This document shows, one piece after another, positions 1 to 9,920 of a stretch of 57,316 bases of DNA; the stretch's first letter is position 1; each line of letters starts with the position of its first letter. Source of the DNA: an uncultured Bacteroidales bacterium (lineage in GTDB: Bacteria; Bacteroidota; Bacteroidia; Bacteroidales; P3); contig CAJOHZ010000013.1 of the NCBI GenBank assembly GCA_905234695.1, positions 1 to 57,316 on the forward strand, read 5' to 3'. The translations under genes were made by a program, and so were the position numbers. Below the pieces are notes generated by a model that was not told where the DNA came from, searched no databases, and saw only the letters and a list, made by a program, of their open reading frames with translations.

Positions 1-419
1 CACCGTTCACGATACCCATGTTGGCGTCGTTCGCGTTCAGCGTCACCGTGTAGTTCTGCACCGGAGGCACGCTGTCGGCGGCGAAGAGGGCCGTGTAGGC
101 CACGTCGTCCGTCACCACGAAGGTACGCGGGTTGTCCACGTTGCCGTCGTTCCAGCTACGGAAGTAGTAGCCCGTGTTGGCCGTGGCGGTCAGGGTGACC
201 ATGTCGCGGAAGCTGTAGGTGCCGCCGCCCGTCACGGTGCCATAGCTGGCGTCGTTGGCCGTCGCCGTCACCGTGTACTGGTTCACGCCGAAGCTCGCCG
301 TGAAGGTCGTGTCGCTCGTCACCACGAGGGTACGCACGGCGTGCGTGTCGCCGTCGTTCCACTGCGTGAAGTGGTAGCCCGTGGCCGCCGTGGCGGTCAG
401 CGTGGCGGTATCGCCCCCG
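1..419 (-). pseudogene. Out-of-frame continuation of the giant adhesin (InlB-like repeats)
   Basis: Read leftward in the second frame, this stretch is fully open and encodes about two more repeats of the type that ends the preceding frame: GDTATLTATAATGYHF, then GTVTGGGTYSF, TLTATANTGYYF and a WNDG motif. It therefore belongs to the same protein as the gene ending at 397, but is reached only after a frame change near 415-425. The reading frame leaves the window at base 1, so the true C-terminus, probably with a secretion signal, is not visible. Either the gene is truly frameshifted or the sequence or assembly has an error in repeated DNA. Confidence 0.75.
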
Positions 420-3400
420 CAACAGTGCCTCTCGTCTGGTCAGCACTTGTCACCGTGACGGTATACTCGTTGATGGTGAAGAGGGCCGTGAAGGCCGAGT
501 CGCTGGTCACCACAACGCTGCGCGGGTTGAGCGTCACGTTGTCGTTCCAACGGTTGAAGGTGTAGCCCGTGTTGGCCGTGGCGGTCAGCGTGGCGGTGTC
601 GCCCAAGCCATAGACACCCGTACCGGTGACGGTACCCGCATTGGTCGGGCTGACAGAGGCGGTGATGTTGAAGGTCGTCGACGGGGCAGAGAGGGTCGTG
701 GCGGTCACCACGGTGCTCCAGACCTCGCTATACCAGTTGGTGCCGCAGACGGCGCGGACGTAGAAGTCATACTGTGTCTCGTCCATCAGGCCGGAAACCG
801 TGAGGCTGTTTGTCGTGGCAGGCAGCGAGGTGCCGTTACCCTGCGTGAAGCCGTGCATGCCGTATTCCACTTCGTAGCCCTGGGCAAGCGTCGCGGCCGG
901 CCAGTTGAGGGTCACGCTGTTGAAGGTGACGTTGCTGGTCGTCACACCCGTGACGGTCGGGCAGACCTGCGTGGTGAACTGGATGCTGTCACTCCAGTCG
1001 CCTGGGATGTTCTGTGCATTGCCGCAGAGGGCGCGGATGGCGGCGTAGTAGGTCACGCCGGCGTGCAGGCCACCGACAGTGGCCGGATTGGTGGTCACCG
1101 TGTAGGTGGTGTCGGTCGTGGTGTTGAAGACGCGGATGTCCCAAGCCGTCTCGTTGCCGCGGGCCGTCCATCCGAAGGTGGCGGTGGTGTTGGTGGTGCT
1201 CAAGGCGGTCAGGCTGTCGGGAGCCAGGCAAGGCAGGCTGTCGGTAGTGAAGAAACCTTCCACCCAGTTGGAGTAACCCAGACTGTCGACGGTGCAGTCT
1301 TGACGCACACGGAACATGTAGACCGTGGCGGGCTGCAGGCCGGTGAAGGTCTTGCTGGTGGTGGTCACCGCCTCGGCGGTGGGCCAAGTGGGCGTGTCGG
1401 TCGTCTTGCAGGCCACCTCGTAGGCGGTGCCGTTGCCACTCCAAGTGATGGTGTGCGACTGGTAGTCGCCCGTGCTGGAGATGATGACAGGCTGACGGCA
1501 GGCGGCAGCGTTGCAAGAGAGTAGCTGCATGTCAACGCGGGCCTGATAGTAGTTCTTTGTACCACTGTAACTCGACAAGGACGAGGCACTGTGGGCATCG
1601 GGGTCATAAGAATCGCTGTAGTAGACAATCGTCTTATAGGCCGAGCAAGACTGGGTGCGGTAGTTGTAGCCGCTGGCATTATAGTCATTGCTGTTGTCGT
1701 CAACGATGACCAACAGGTTGCCCGTGCCGTCGTAGTGGTAGACGGTGTCGAGGTTCAGGTAGTTCCAACCCTGCGAGAAGTTGAAGTCGCCGACATACAC
1801 ACGGACAGCGGTGGTGTCCACTGCCACGATGTCAGTCGTTCCAGAGAAGGCTGTCTTGCGGGTCGGCTGGAAGTAGACGGTGCAGTTCGACTTGTCGGTA
1901 ACTGCCGCAGTATGGTCATAATAATAGGCAAGGTACTGGATGTCCATCGGACCGTCAAGTTCGGCGCTGTCGATGATGGTCTCGCTGAGAGTGTATCTGA
2001 AATAGTTGTTGACGGGGTAGTAGTGGGTGGTACCTGTTGTGGAAGTGGGTGTAACTGTCGAGACAATGCGCGCATTCTCGCACATGGCGGTCATCAGCGT
2101 GGCGGCATTGCTCCAGTAGCCGGTGTCGGTAGCCGAGCAGATGGGCCGCACATAAATGTCGTATGCTGTCAGCGTGTCAAGGCCAGTGATGGTGGCAGGA
2201 TGCGAGTTGACAATGATGCGGGTGGCTGCCGAGCCGCCGAAAGTATGGCCAGCAGGACCGTACTCAATCTGCCAAGCCGTAGCCATTGCCTGATCCGTCC
2301 AGTCGACCGTTATCGACGAGGTGGAAGCGCCCGTGGAGGTGATACCCACCACAGGCGGACAGGTGGGAATGTAATCCACCGTGACATTGTCGATGTAGTG
2401 GTAACTGTAATAGGTAGTCGAAGTGCTGTTGTAGTTGCGGAAGGCGATGATACGGCTGTTGCCCGTATAGGTGCCGAAGTAGACAGTATGCTCCTGATGC
2501 GTGCTGGCGGGGGTGTTGATGGTCTGGACAGGCACGAAGGTGGTGCCCTCCATCACACCGACCTCAAGAAGATAGGCGGCAGCGGTGGGGTAATCCCAGA
2601 AGGTGAGTTGCAGGCTGTCGAGCGATGTCGGCATGGGCGGCAGCATGGTGTAGCTCTCGCCATAGAGGCGCAGGCTGTAATTGCCGCTATGGGCATAGGA
2701 GCTGCTATAGTACACCCGAGGCTGGTAGGTGACCGCCTGGTAGGTGGCAGAGCCGGTCATGATGTAGTCCCAGCAGGGCACCTCGACACCCGTGGCCGCG
2801 GTGGTGGAGGTGGTGTAGCTGTCGAAGTTCTCGAAATAGGGCAGTGTCATCGCGCCGCAGAGGGTGCGGAAAGTGCCCATGATGGCCGTAGGCGTACCGC
2901 TGGTGCAGGTGGGAGTGATGTAGACATCATAGGCGGTGTTGGCAGTCAGACCCGTGAGTGTATAGACCGGCGTGGTGGTGACGGTAGCCGTGGCACCGGT
3001 TCCCTGCGTGAAGCCATGGAGGCCGTACTCCACGGTCCAGGTGGTGGCAGAGCCATTCTCCGCCCACGACACGGTAATGAAGTTCTCGGTAACGCTGTCG
3101 GCGGTGATGCCCGACACAGGAGGACAAGCGGGCAGGTAGTTCACCTCCACATTGTCGATATAGTGGTAGCTGTAGTAGGTGGTAGGAGTGCTGTTGTGGT
3201 TGCGGAAGGCGATGACGCGGCTGTTGCCCGTGTAAGCGCCGAAGTAGACGGTGTGCGGCAGGTGGGTGCTGGCAGGCGTGGTGATGGTCTGGACAGGCAC
3301 GAAGGTGGTACCCTCCATCACACCGACCTCGAGGAGATAGGCTGCACCTGTGCAGTAGTCCCAGAAGGTGAGCTGCAGGCTGTCGAGCGGGACGCTCATC

Positions 3401-6400
3401 GGCGGCAGCATGGTGTAGCTCTCGCCATAGAGACGCAGGCTGTAGCTGCCGCTGTGGGCGTAGCTGCTGCTGTAGTACACCTGGGGCTGATAAGAGGTAC
3501 CCTGATAAGTGGAGGAACCTGTCATAATGTAGTTCCAGCAGGGGACATGCACGCCTGTGGCGGACGTGGTTGAGGTGGTGTAAGAGTCGAAGTTCTCGCT
3601 GAAAGGCACAGCGGACTCAACGCAGGTGGTGCGGAAAGTACCCATGAGTGTGGAGGCCGTGCCACCGCTGCAATACGGGGTGACATAGACATCGTAGGCG
3701 GTGTTGGCTGTGAGGCCGCCGAAGGTGTAGGTGGGCGTGGTATAGGCCGTGTCCGTGGTACCCGTACCCCGGGTGAAGCCCGTGATACCATATTCAATAT
3801 CCCACTGGGTGGCGGTGCCGTTCTCCTGCCATGTCACGGTGATGGAGTCGCTGGTGGCATGGGGCGAAGCGATATTCGACACTGCAGGGCAGTCGGGGAT
3901 TTCCTCGATGGTGAAGTCGTCAACGAAGAAGTAGTTGACCTCGGTATTGCGGTGGAACCTCAAGGCGATGTTGTTGCCGGTGCCCAGATAACTGGTCAGA
4001 TAGGCAGTCTTGAGGGTATGGACATCGCCAGCCACCTGGACAGTGTCGACGGGTACGAAGGTCGTAGCGTCATTGACATTGGAGATGACCCCCACCTCGA
4101 TAAAGCTCGACGTAGTGGCCGAGTTCATTCTCACCCAGAAGGAGAGCTGCAGGGTGTTCAGAGGATACAGGTTCACATCGACAGGCGGCAGGATGGTGAT
4201 AATCCAGTCGGCGTGTGTGCCGGCGGTGAGGGGGAGATAATAGTATAAGAAGTTATCGCCTGTGTGGGGACCTGCCGCCCAAGATGAGCGGGTGTTGACA
4301 TAGCCGAAGTGGTTCTGTCCGGCGTTGTCGAGACGACCCCAGCAGGGTATTTCGTAGACAGGCGAAGTACTGGAACCTGCGGGAAGTCCCTCAAAGCTCT
4401 CCGTGAACGGCAGAGAATTGATGGCGCCGCATTGGGTGCGCGTGGAGTAGGTGACGGGGTAGCTGGTGTCGCCTACGCCGCAGATGGCACGCACGGTGAA
4501 AGTGTATTCCGTGTTGGGCGAGAGGTTGTCGGCCACATAGAAGGTGTCATAGGAGACAAAACTGCCCGAGTCGTAAACCACCTCCCACTCATACTCCGAG
4601 CCACCGGCATCCCATGAGAGGATGATGGTGTCTTGACTGACATAAGTCGAAGTCAAGTTGTCCACACTGACGCAGTTGGGGAGGGGTCCGAGCATCAAGT
4701 CGTCCAAGTAGCCATACTCATACTGGCTTGACGAGGCCGGCTTGGGGAAGAGGAGGGTGACACGGCCATGAGGACCGGTATAACGGTTCATGTTGATTTC
4801 GTGGTAGGCATAGGTGGTTGTCCTAGAGACGACGGTGTCGTACGGGATGAAGGAGGACTCGACTGCGGGGTCGGTCATCACACCCACCACCACATCGTTG
4901 AAGTAGGAGGTAGAGGTCGAGTTGCCACGGAGCCAGAAGCTCAGCTGCAGGTCGGAAATCGCGTAATCGTTGGAATCAATCACCGGCAGGATGAGGTACT
5001 GGTTGGAGTCGCCCGAGGAGTTGTAGGTATAGAAGCGGATGCAGTTGGTGCCGCTGTGGGCGTAGGTGCTGTTGCTGTAGACGTAGGGGCAACCCTGGTA
5101 GTTGGCGCGGGTGCCGTCGTTGTAGTAGTCCCAGCAGGGGGGCAGGACGTTGGCCATGCCCGAGGTGGCAGTGGAGCCAGTGACATTGTCGAAGTTCTCA
5201 AAGAGCGGCAACGTTGCATAATCACAGTTTGTAGCGAACTGTAGGACAAACGACCAGTTGGAACTATCATCGTCGCATACACCACGCACATACACATCGT
5301 AAAGGGTGCCGGACGTGAGGCCCGAGAGAACGACAGTGTCGTCGTAAATGTTGGAGACGATTGTGCCGGAACCGTGATTGAAGCCCGCAGGGCCATACTC
5401 CACCTCATACTCATAGGCATTGGTGGTATCCCATTCGATGGTGGCGTCGGTCAGGGTAATGTTGCGGACCTCAACATTGTCCACACGCGGACATGTCGGA
5501 GCGCTCTCGATGGTGATATCGTCAACATAGGCGTACCATGCACTGGAAGGACGGTTGGCACGGAGGGCGATGTACTGGCCATTGCCCGTGTAGCCACGAA
5601 GGGGTGCTTCATAGTACATCCAGTTGGTGGTGGTATGGTCCAAGGAGATGGTGGTAACCGTCTCGAAGGTGGTGATATCCGTCGGGTCGGTCATCACGCC
5701 CAACAAGAATATAGGTGCATAGCTGGTGTTGGTGGGCTTGGCCCAGAAGGTCATCTGCAGTGTGCGGATGGGGGTATCATATACATTCACCGGCGGTAAA
5801 ACAACGACCTGATAGTCGCCGTAGGTACCCGTGGTGATGCTGCCATACCAGTAGAGGCTGCGGGTGCTGTTATGGGCCGTGGAGGATATATACGGGTAAC
5901 CCGGATATGAGGTACCGTTGTTTAGATGGTGCCAGCAGGGGATATTGGGATGCGAACTGCTGGAGGTGGTGGCCATATCCTCGAAACCGTAGGTATAGGG
6001 AATGTGGATATAGTCGCAAGGCGTGGTGTAGTTGACCGTGGCGGATATATTGGTGTCGCTGCAAAGCGCCGTGACGCGGAACTCATACGAGGTGGTGGGC
6101 TGCAAATCGGAGTGCAGGAAGGTGTATTCAGTGTTGTTGGTGCTGCTGGCCACGGTGATCCAACCGTTGGAATCGGCGCGATGATAGGCTACATCCCAAC
6201 TGGTCTCCTGATAACCCGGAATCCACGAAAGCACATAGTTTCCCACGCTGTCCTCACTGAAGTTTACGAGCGGAGCCGCACAAGTGCTATGAGGAAGAGC
6301 CTGGGTGCTGAAGGTGGTGGTACAAGGAACACCGTATTCTCCACCACAATCCGCGACAACCGACACCCAGTAACTCGTATCTGCATCCAAACCCGTCAAC

Positions 6401-9400
6401 ACAGCCTCGGGACCGGTAAAGGAAATCGTGGTGAGGGATGCAGGACTGTCAGAAGTGTAACGATAGCTGACATCATATCCCAGGGGGGCGCCAATCATGG
6501 CATCATAATCCCATGTCAAGCGTGCCGACGAAGCCGTCGTCTGTGCCTGGAGTGAAGTGACGGGAGTGCAGCTGGGCAATTCCTCAAGGATGACATCGTC
6601 GATATAGAGGTAGTTATATCCCGACGCGGGCTGCGGAGCCTTGAATGCAATACGGCCATGAGGCCCTGTGTAGTTGGCGAATCTCACCGTATGTTGTGCA
6701 TAGGTGGTAGAACTGTTGGTGTATATCGTCTGCACTGGCACAAAGGTGCTGGCATCGCTGGAGTCACTCATCACACCTACCACTACCCATGAATTGTATG
6801 AAGTGGTATTGGCACGCATCCAGAACGACACCTGCATGTTTTGCACTGGGTAAAGCGAGGAATCGGTGAGAGGCATAAGGGATATCTGGTCGGAATAGGT
6901 GCCCGTTGTGATATAGGTGTAGAACCGCATGGCCTGTGTGCCACTATGGGCGTAGGTCGAGCTGTTGTAGATGATAGGATAGCCACTGTAAGAGGTGCTG
7001 GTACCTGTGTTCCAGTTTAGCCAACAAGGAGGCAGGTTGTTGGTGGCCACCGATGTGGTTGTGGCACCCGTTACGCCATCAAAATTATCCACAAAAGGCA
7101 AGCTGGTGAGGGGGGAGCACTGTGTGCGGAAATTAACAGGGAAAGAGGTAAAGCTCTCACTGTTGCCGCAACCGGCCACCACCACCAACTCGTATGCGGT
7201 GTTGGGGTTCAGATTGCCTATGCCGGCAACCGTGTCGTATACATATTCGGGAATCACGGTATCGATACTGAATCCCGGAGTGCCGATATAAACAGCCCAT
7301 GAAGAGACCTCGGTATTACCATCCCATGTCACATACACACTATCGACAGTGGTGCTTGTCACGGTGACACCCTGCGGTGTGGGACATGCGGCCGCCTCGT
7401 GCAGCGTGATGTCGTCCACATAGAAGGCGTTGTAGGTCGTCGCACTCGTCGGCGCCGGGGCATAGAGGAGGATGTACTGGCCATTGCCCGTGTAGTTCTC
7501 AAAACTCACCGTGACGGCATGAGTGGTACTGACCGCCGCAGAGCTGAGGTTGATGGTGTCGACCGGCACGAAAGCACTCTCCGTGGTAATGTCGGACGAA
7601 ACGCCCACCACCAGATAGGTGATATGCGATGATGTGGCGGTACGTTTAATCAAAAAGTCGAGTTCCAAGTTCGTGATATCCACCGATGCATCCAGCCTCG
7701 GCAACGTCAACCAGTTGTAGTAGGATGTCGAAGTGGTCGTAGCGGCATAGAAATAGAGGCCTCGGGTGCCATTGATGGCAGCGGTGCTGTAGGGATAGGG
7801 GTAGGTCGTAGTGACACCTGAACCGAAGAGTGTCACGACCCCTTTACGCCAACAGGAGTTGATGGGATATCCCGACCCTGTACCGTAGCTTTCAAAAGTC
7901 TCGGTCAGGGGCAGGTCGCTCAGTGTGAGGGGGGCACATTCGGTACGGATAGTGCCAGATATGTACAGGCTGTTGCCGCTCGTACACTCAGTGGCTACGG
8001 AATAATGGTATATCGAGTCGGACGTACGTCCCGTAAAGGTATAGGTGCTGTCGTATACACTGGTAATAGTGTCGGTTCCGCAAATGACGGTGAAATGGCT
8101 GCCGCCATTCGGGTTCCACCTCAGCGTCACCTCACTGTCGGTGGAGGAAGCCACCACATTGGTGGGAGCATTACACCAGTCATCGGTGAGATAGATGTCG
8201 TCGATGCCCAGATAGCAGGTGGACGACGTACGCGGCCACTTAATGGCGATATAGTTGCCCGTGCCTGTATAAGAGGAGAGAGGAATGACGAAAAGCTGCC
8301 AGTCTGTGGTCACCTCGGTGGCGGTGAAGGTGTACACCGGGGTAAATGTAGACGCATTGGTGGGGTTGGTCATCACACCCACAATAGGCTGGGGATGATA
8401 ACTGGTCGAGGTGGTCTTGGCATAGAAGGCCAGGGTGAGGTCGCTTATGTTATAGACCGACAGGTCAACTGGAGGCAACACGGCATACTCGTTGTTGGCG
8501 TAGGAGGTGGTGGTGGTGTGGTACCAGTACATACCTACTGCGCCACTGTGCACATAGCTGGTGGTAGTGGTAAGGTAGGGGTAATAGTTGTAGGTGCCTG
8601 AGGCATCGTTGATGCGCGTCCAGCAGTAGGGGAAGGCCTGTGCGTAGGCCACACCTGAATAACTGGGATCACTCTCGAAATCGTTCGTATAGGGCATACT
8701 GTTAATCTGCACACAGGCGGTACGGAAGGAAGCCGACGAAGCAAAGCTGGTGTCGCCCGGGCCGCAAATAGCACGTACATTCACCACGTAGGGCGTATTA
8801 TCGTCGAGGTTGGTGAGGGTATAGGTGTTGGTGGTGGTAGTGTAGGTGTTTCCTCCTACCGTGAGTTCCCACTCAGTCTCGGTGCCGCCGGCAGTCCATG
8901 AGAAGCTGGCACCGGTGGCGGTGATGTTGCTCACCGTGATATGGGTGGGAACCGGACAAGTGAGGTTGTTGGGGTGGACGAAACTATAGTAGCGGTTGGC
9001 ATCGAACCAGGTGCCGAGGGCATTGGTGACAGAACTGCCGTTGGTAAAATGCTCGGCAGTATTGGTGGCGGAGCTGATTACCCAGCCGTCACTGACACTG
9101 ACACAGAGGCCGCACTGGTGCGCCACATTCGGGGCGGCAGAAGGCAACACACTGGGGAAGACAATGTCGATATTGCCGTTGGTATAAAGATGAATCTGCC
9201 ATTTGTAAAGTTCATTGCGGGTGGTGGTGTTGTAGGTGCCCGTGCAGAACTCCACGACAAGCATCGTGTCGCCGTCGGTCGTCACATGCTGCTTGGCCTT
9301 GACATAATGGCTACCCGAGACACCGTAGCCGTCGCATCCGAAGGCGTTAATCTTCGGGCTGTTGGTACCGGCATTAGCAGAACTGAAAGGCGTAGTGTAG

Positions 9401-9690
9401 GTACCCGTACTCGTTGCCGTCGAACCCAGACGGAGGTTACCGTCGGTGTTGACGGAATACTGGGTGTAGCTCGACGCTCCAAAGGGGAAGGAGAAGCCGA
9501 TGTTCTGCACCGACGAGGCAAGGCCGTCGCTGCCCGAAGGCGTGAGAATCTGCGTCGCGCCGGTCATGGAGACCCACTTCGACGCGTCCGTGCCCGTTGT
9601 GAACCCATAGTTCTCAAGGGACTGCGCCTGCGTCACCCACGGCAGCAACAGCGCCGCGAGAAGCAGGAGTCGTTGTAGTTGTTTTTTCAT
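397..9690 (-). CDS. Giant secreted repeat protein (choice-of-anchor J / FN3 adhesin), 3' end frameshifted
   Basis: The 3097-residue frame begins with a signal peptide (MKKQLQRLLLLAALLL, cleavage near TQAQ). An N-terminal beta domain (about 23-245) is followed by alternating fibronectin type III modules (PxxVTVSNIT, SFSW, YxVxVRAIC) and eight choice-of-anchor J / cleaved-adhesin-like modules, recognised by P(Y/F)xExFE or FD starts, a PCW motif, SFW, VGVMTDP and closing IDDI/VDDI. A different ~190-residue domain (bases about 1510-2085) and three FN3 modules follow, then InlB-B-like repeats. Such proteins in Bacteroidota are exported and surface-bound or released, probably by T9SS; that route is inferred because the C-terminus is missing. 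The frame ends at a stop caused by an apparent 19-base loss inside a repeat. The next gene is a shorter paralogue. A consensus promoter lies at 9829-9860. Confidence 0.85.
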   Translation of the reverse strand: MKKQLQRLLLLAALLLPWVTQAQSLENYGFTTGTDASKWVSMTGATQILTPSGSDGLASSVQNIGFSFPFGASSYTQYSVNTDGNLRLGSTATSTGTYTTPFSSANAGTNSPKINAFGCDGYGVSGSHYVKAKQHVTTDGDTMLVVEFCTGTYNTTTRNELYKWQIHLYTNGNIDIVFPSVLPSAAPNVAHQCGLCVSVSDGWVISSATNTAEHFTNGSSVTNALGTWFDANRYYSFVHPNNLTCPVPTHITVSNITATGASFSWTAGGTETEWELTVGGNTYTTTTNTYTLTNLDDNTPYVVNVRAICGPGDTSFASSASFRTACVQINSMPYTNDFESDPSYSGVAYAQAFPYCWTRINDASGTYNYYPYLTTTTSYVHSGAVGMYWYHTTTTSYANNEYAVLPPVDLSVYNISDLTLAFYAKTTSTSYHPQPIVGVMTNPTNASTFTPVYTFTATEVTTDWQLFVIPLSSYTGTGNYIAIKWPRTSSTCYLGIDDIYLTDDWCNAPTNVVASSTDSEVTLRWNPNGGSHFTVICGTDTITSVYDSTYTFTGRTSDSIYHYSVATECTSGNSLYISGTIRTECAPLTLSDLPLTETFESYGTGSGYPINSCWRKGVVTLFGSGVTTTYPYPYSTAAINGTRGLYFYAATTTSTSYYNWLTLPRLDASVDITNLELDFLIKRTATSSHITYLVVGVSSDITTESAFVPVDTINLSSAAVSTTHAVTVSFENYTGNGQYILLYAPAPTSATTYNAFYVDDITLHEAAACPTPQGVTVTSTTVDSVYVTWDGNTEVSSWAVYIGTPGFSIDTVIPEYVYDTVAGIGNLNPNTAYELVVVAGCGNSESFTSFPVNFRTQCSPLTSLPFVDNFDGVTGATTTSVATNNLPPCWLNWNTGTSTSYSGYPIIYNSSTYAHSGTQAMRFYTYITTGTYSDQISLMPLTDSSLYPVQNMQVSFWMRANTTSYNSWVVVGVMSDSSDASTFVPVQTIYTNSSTTYAQHTVRFANYTGPHGRIAFKAPQPASGYNYLYIDDVILEELPSCTPVTSLQAQTTASSARLTWDYDAMIGAPLGYDVSYRYTSDSPASLTTISFTGPEAVLTGLDADTSYWVSVVADCGGEYGVPCTTTFSTQALPHSTCAAPLVNFSEDSVGNYVLSWIPGYQETSWDVAYHRADSNGWITVASSTNNTEYTFLHSDLQPTTSYEFRVTALCSDTNISATVNYTTPCDYIHIPYTYGFEDMATTSSSSHPNIPCWHHLNNGTSYPGYPYISSTAHNSTRSLYWYGSITTGTYGDYQVVVLPPVNVYDTPIRTLQMTFWAKPTNTSYAPIFLLGVMTDPTDITTFETVTTISLDHTTTNWMYYEAPLRGYTGNGQYIALRANRPSSAWYAYVDDITIESAPTCPRVDNVEVRNITLTDATIEWDTTNAYEYEVEYGPAGFNHGSGTIVSNIYDDTVVLSGLTSGTLYDVYVRGVCDDDSSNWSFVLQFATNCDYATLPLFENFDNVTGSTATSGMANVLPPCWDYYNDGTRANYQGCPYVYSNSTYAHSGTNCIRFYTYNSSGDSNQYLILPVIDSNDYAISDLQLSFWLRGNSTSTSYFNDVVVGVMTDPAVESSFIPYDTVVSRTTTYAYHEINMNRYTGPHGRVTLLFPKPASSSQYEYGYLDDLMLGPLPNCVSVDNLTSTYVSQDTIILSWDAGGSEYEWEVVYDSGSFVSYDTFYVADNLSPNTEYTFTVRAICGVGDTSYPVTYSTRTQCGAINSLPFTESFEGLPAGSSTSPVYEIPCWGRLDNAGQNHFGYVNTRSSWAAGPHTGDNFLYYYLPLTAGTHADWIITILPPVDVNLYPLNTLQLSFWVRMNSATTSSFIEVGVISNVNDATTFVPVDTVQVAGDVHTLKTAYLTSYLGTGNNIALRFHRNTEVNYFFVDDFTIEEIPDCPAVSNIASPHATSDSITVTWQENGTATQWDIEYGITGFTRGTGTTDTAYTTPTYTFGGLTANTAYDVYVTPYCSGGTASTLMGTFRTTCVESAVPFSENFDSYTTSTTSATGVHVPCWNYIMTGSSTYQGTSYQPQVYYSSSYAHSGSYSLRLYGESYTMLPPMSVPLDSLQLTFWDYCTGAAYLLEVGVMEGTTFVPVQTITTPASTHLPHTVYFGAYTGNSRVIAFRNHNSTPTTYYSYHYIDNVEVNYLPACPPVSGITADSVTENFITVSWAENGSATTWTVEYGLHGFTQGTGATATVTTTPVYTLTGLTANTAYDVYITPTCTSGTPTAIMGTFRTLCGAMTLPYFENFDSYTTSTTAATGVEVPCWDYIMTGSATYQAVTYQPRVYYSSSYAHSGNYSLRLYGESYTMLPPMPTSLDSLQLTFWDYPTAAAYLLEVGVMEGTTFVPVQTINTPASTHQEHTVYFGTYTGNSRIIAFRNYNSTSTTYYSYHYIDNVTVDYIPTCPPVVGITSTGASTSSITVDWTDQAMATAWQIEYGPAGHTFGGSAATRIIVNSHPATITGLDTLTAYDIYVRPICSATDTGYWSNAATLMTAMCENARIVSTVTPTSTTGTTHYYPVNNYFRYTLSETIIDSAELDGPMDIQYLAYYYDHTAAVTDKSNCTVYFQPTRKTAFSGTTDIVAVDTTAVRVYVGDFNFSQGWNYLNLDTVYHYDGTGNLLVIVDDNSNDYNASGYNYRTQSCSAYKTIVYYSDSYDPDAHSASSLSSYSGTKNYYQARVDMQLLSCNAAACRQPVIISSTGDYQSHTITWSGNGTAYEVACKTTDTPTWPTAEAVTTTSKTFTGLQPATVYMFRVRQDCTVDSLGYSNWVEGFFTTDSLPCLAPDSLTALSTTNTTATFGWTARGNETAWDIRVFNTTTDTTYTVTTNPATVGGLHAGVTYYAAIRALCGNAQNIPGDWSDSIQFTTQVCPTVTGVTTSNVTFNSVTLNWPAATLAQGYEVEYGMHGFTQGNGTSLPATTNSLTVSGLMDETQYDFYVRAVCGTNWYSEVWSTVVTATTLSAPSTTFNITASVSPTNAGTVTGTGVYGLGDTATLTATANTGYTFNRWNDNVTLNPRSVVVTSDSAFTALFTINEYTVTVTSADQTRGTVAGAIPPR

Positions 9691-9828
9691 AGTAAACTAA
9701 TTTTTGTGAATATTTGTTTCTTTTTTATTGTTTTCATATATTCCAATACGTCACAGCCGCGCAAAAACGCAGACTGAGGCGTGAGTATCAATAATTTGCA
9801 CATCTGTCTAGAAACAGATATACGCGTA

Positions 9829-9860
9829 CAAAAGTACAAATAATTCCCGAAATTGCCAAA
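9829..9860 (-). promoter_or_regulatory. Bacteroidota promoter of the giant adhesin gene
   Basis: On the minus strand TTTG (9860-9857) stands 20 bases ahead of TACTTTTG (9836-9829), matching the Bacteroidota -33/-7 consensus TTTG-N19-21-TAnnTTTG. The start codon lies about 140 bases downstream, leaving a long leader. Confidence 0.7.
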
Positions 9861-9920
9861 CGCACAAAGGCATTTTAACAATCCTTAACGTTAACCTTGT
9901 CTTCGGTACGTTACGCTCAG

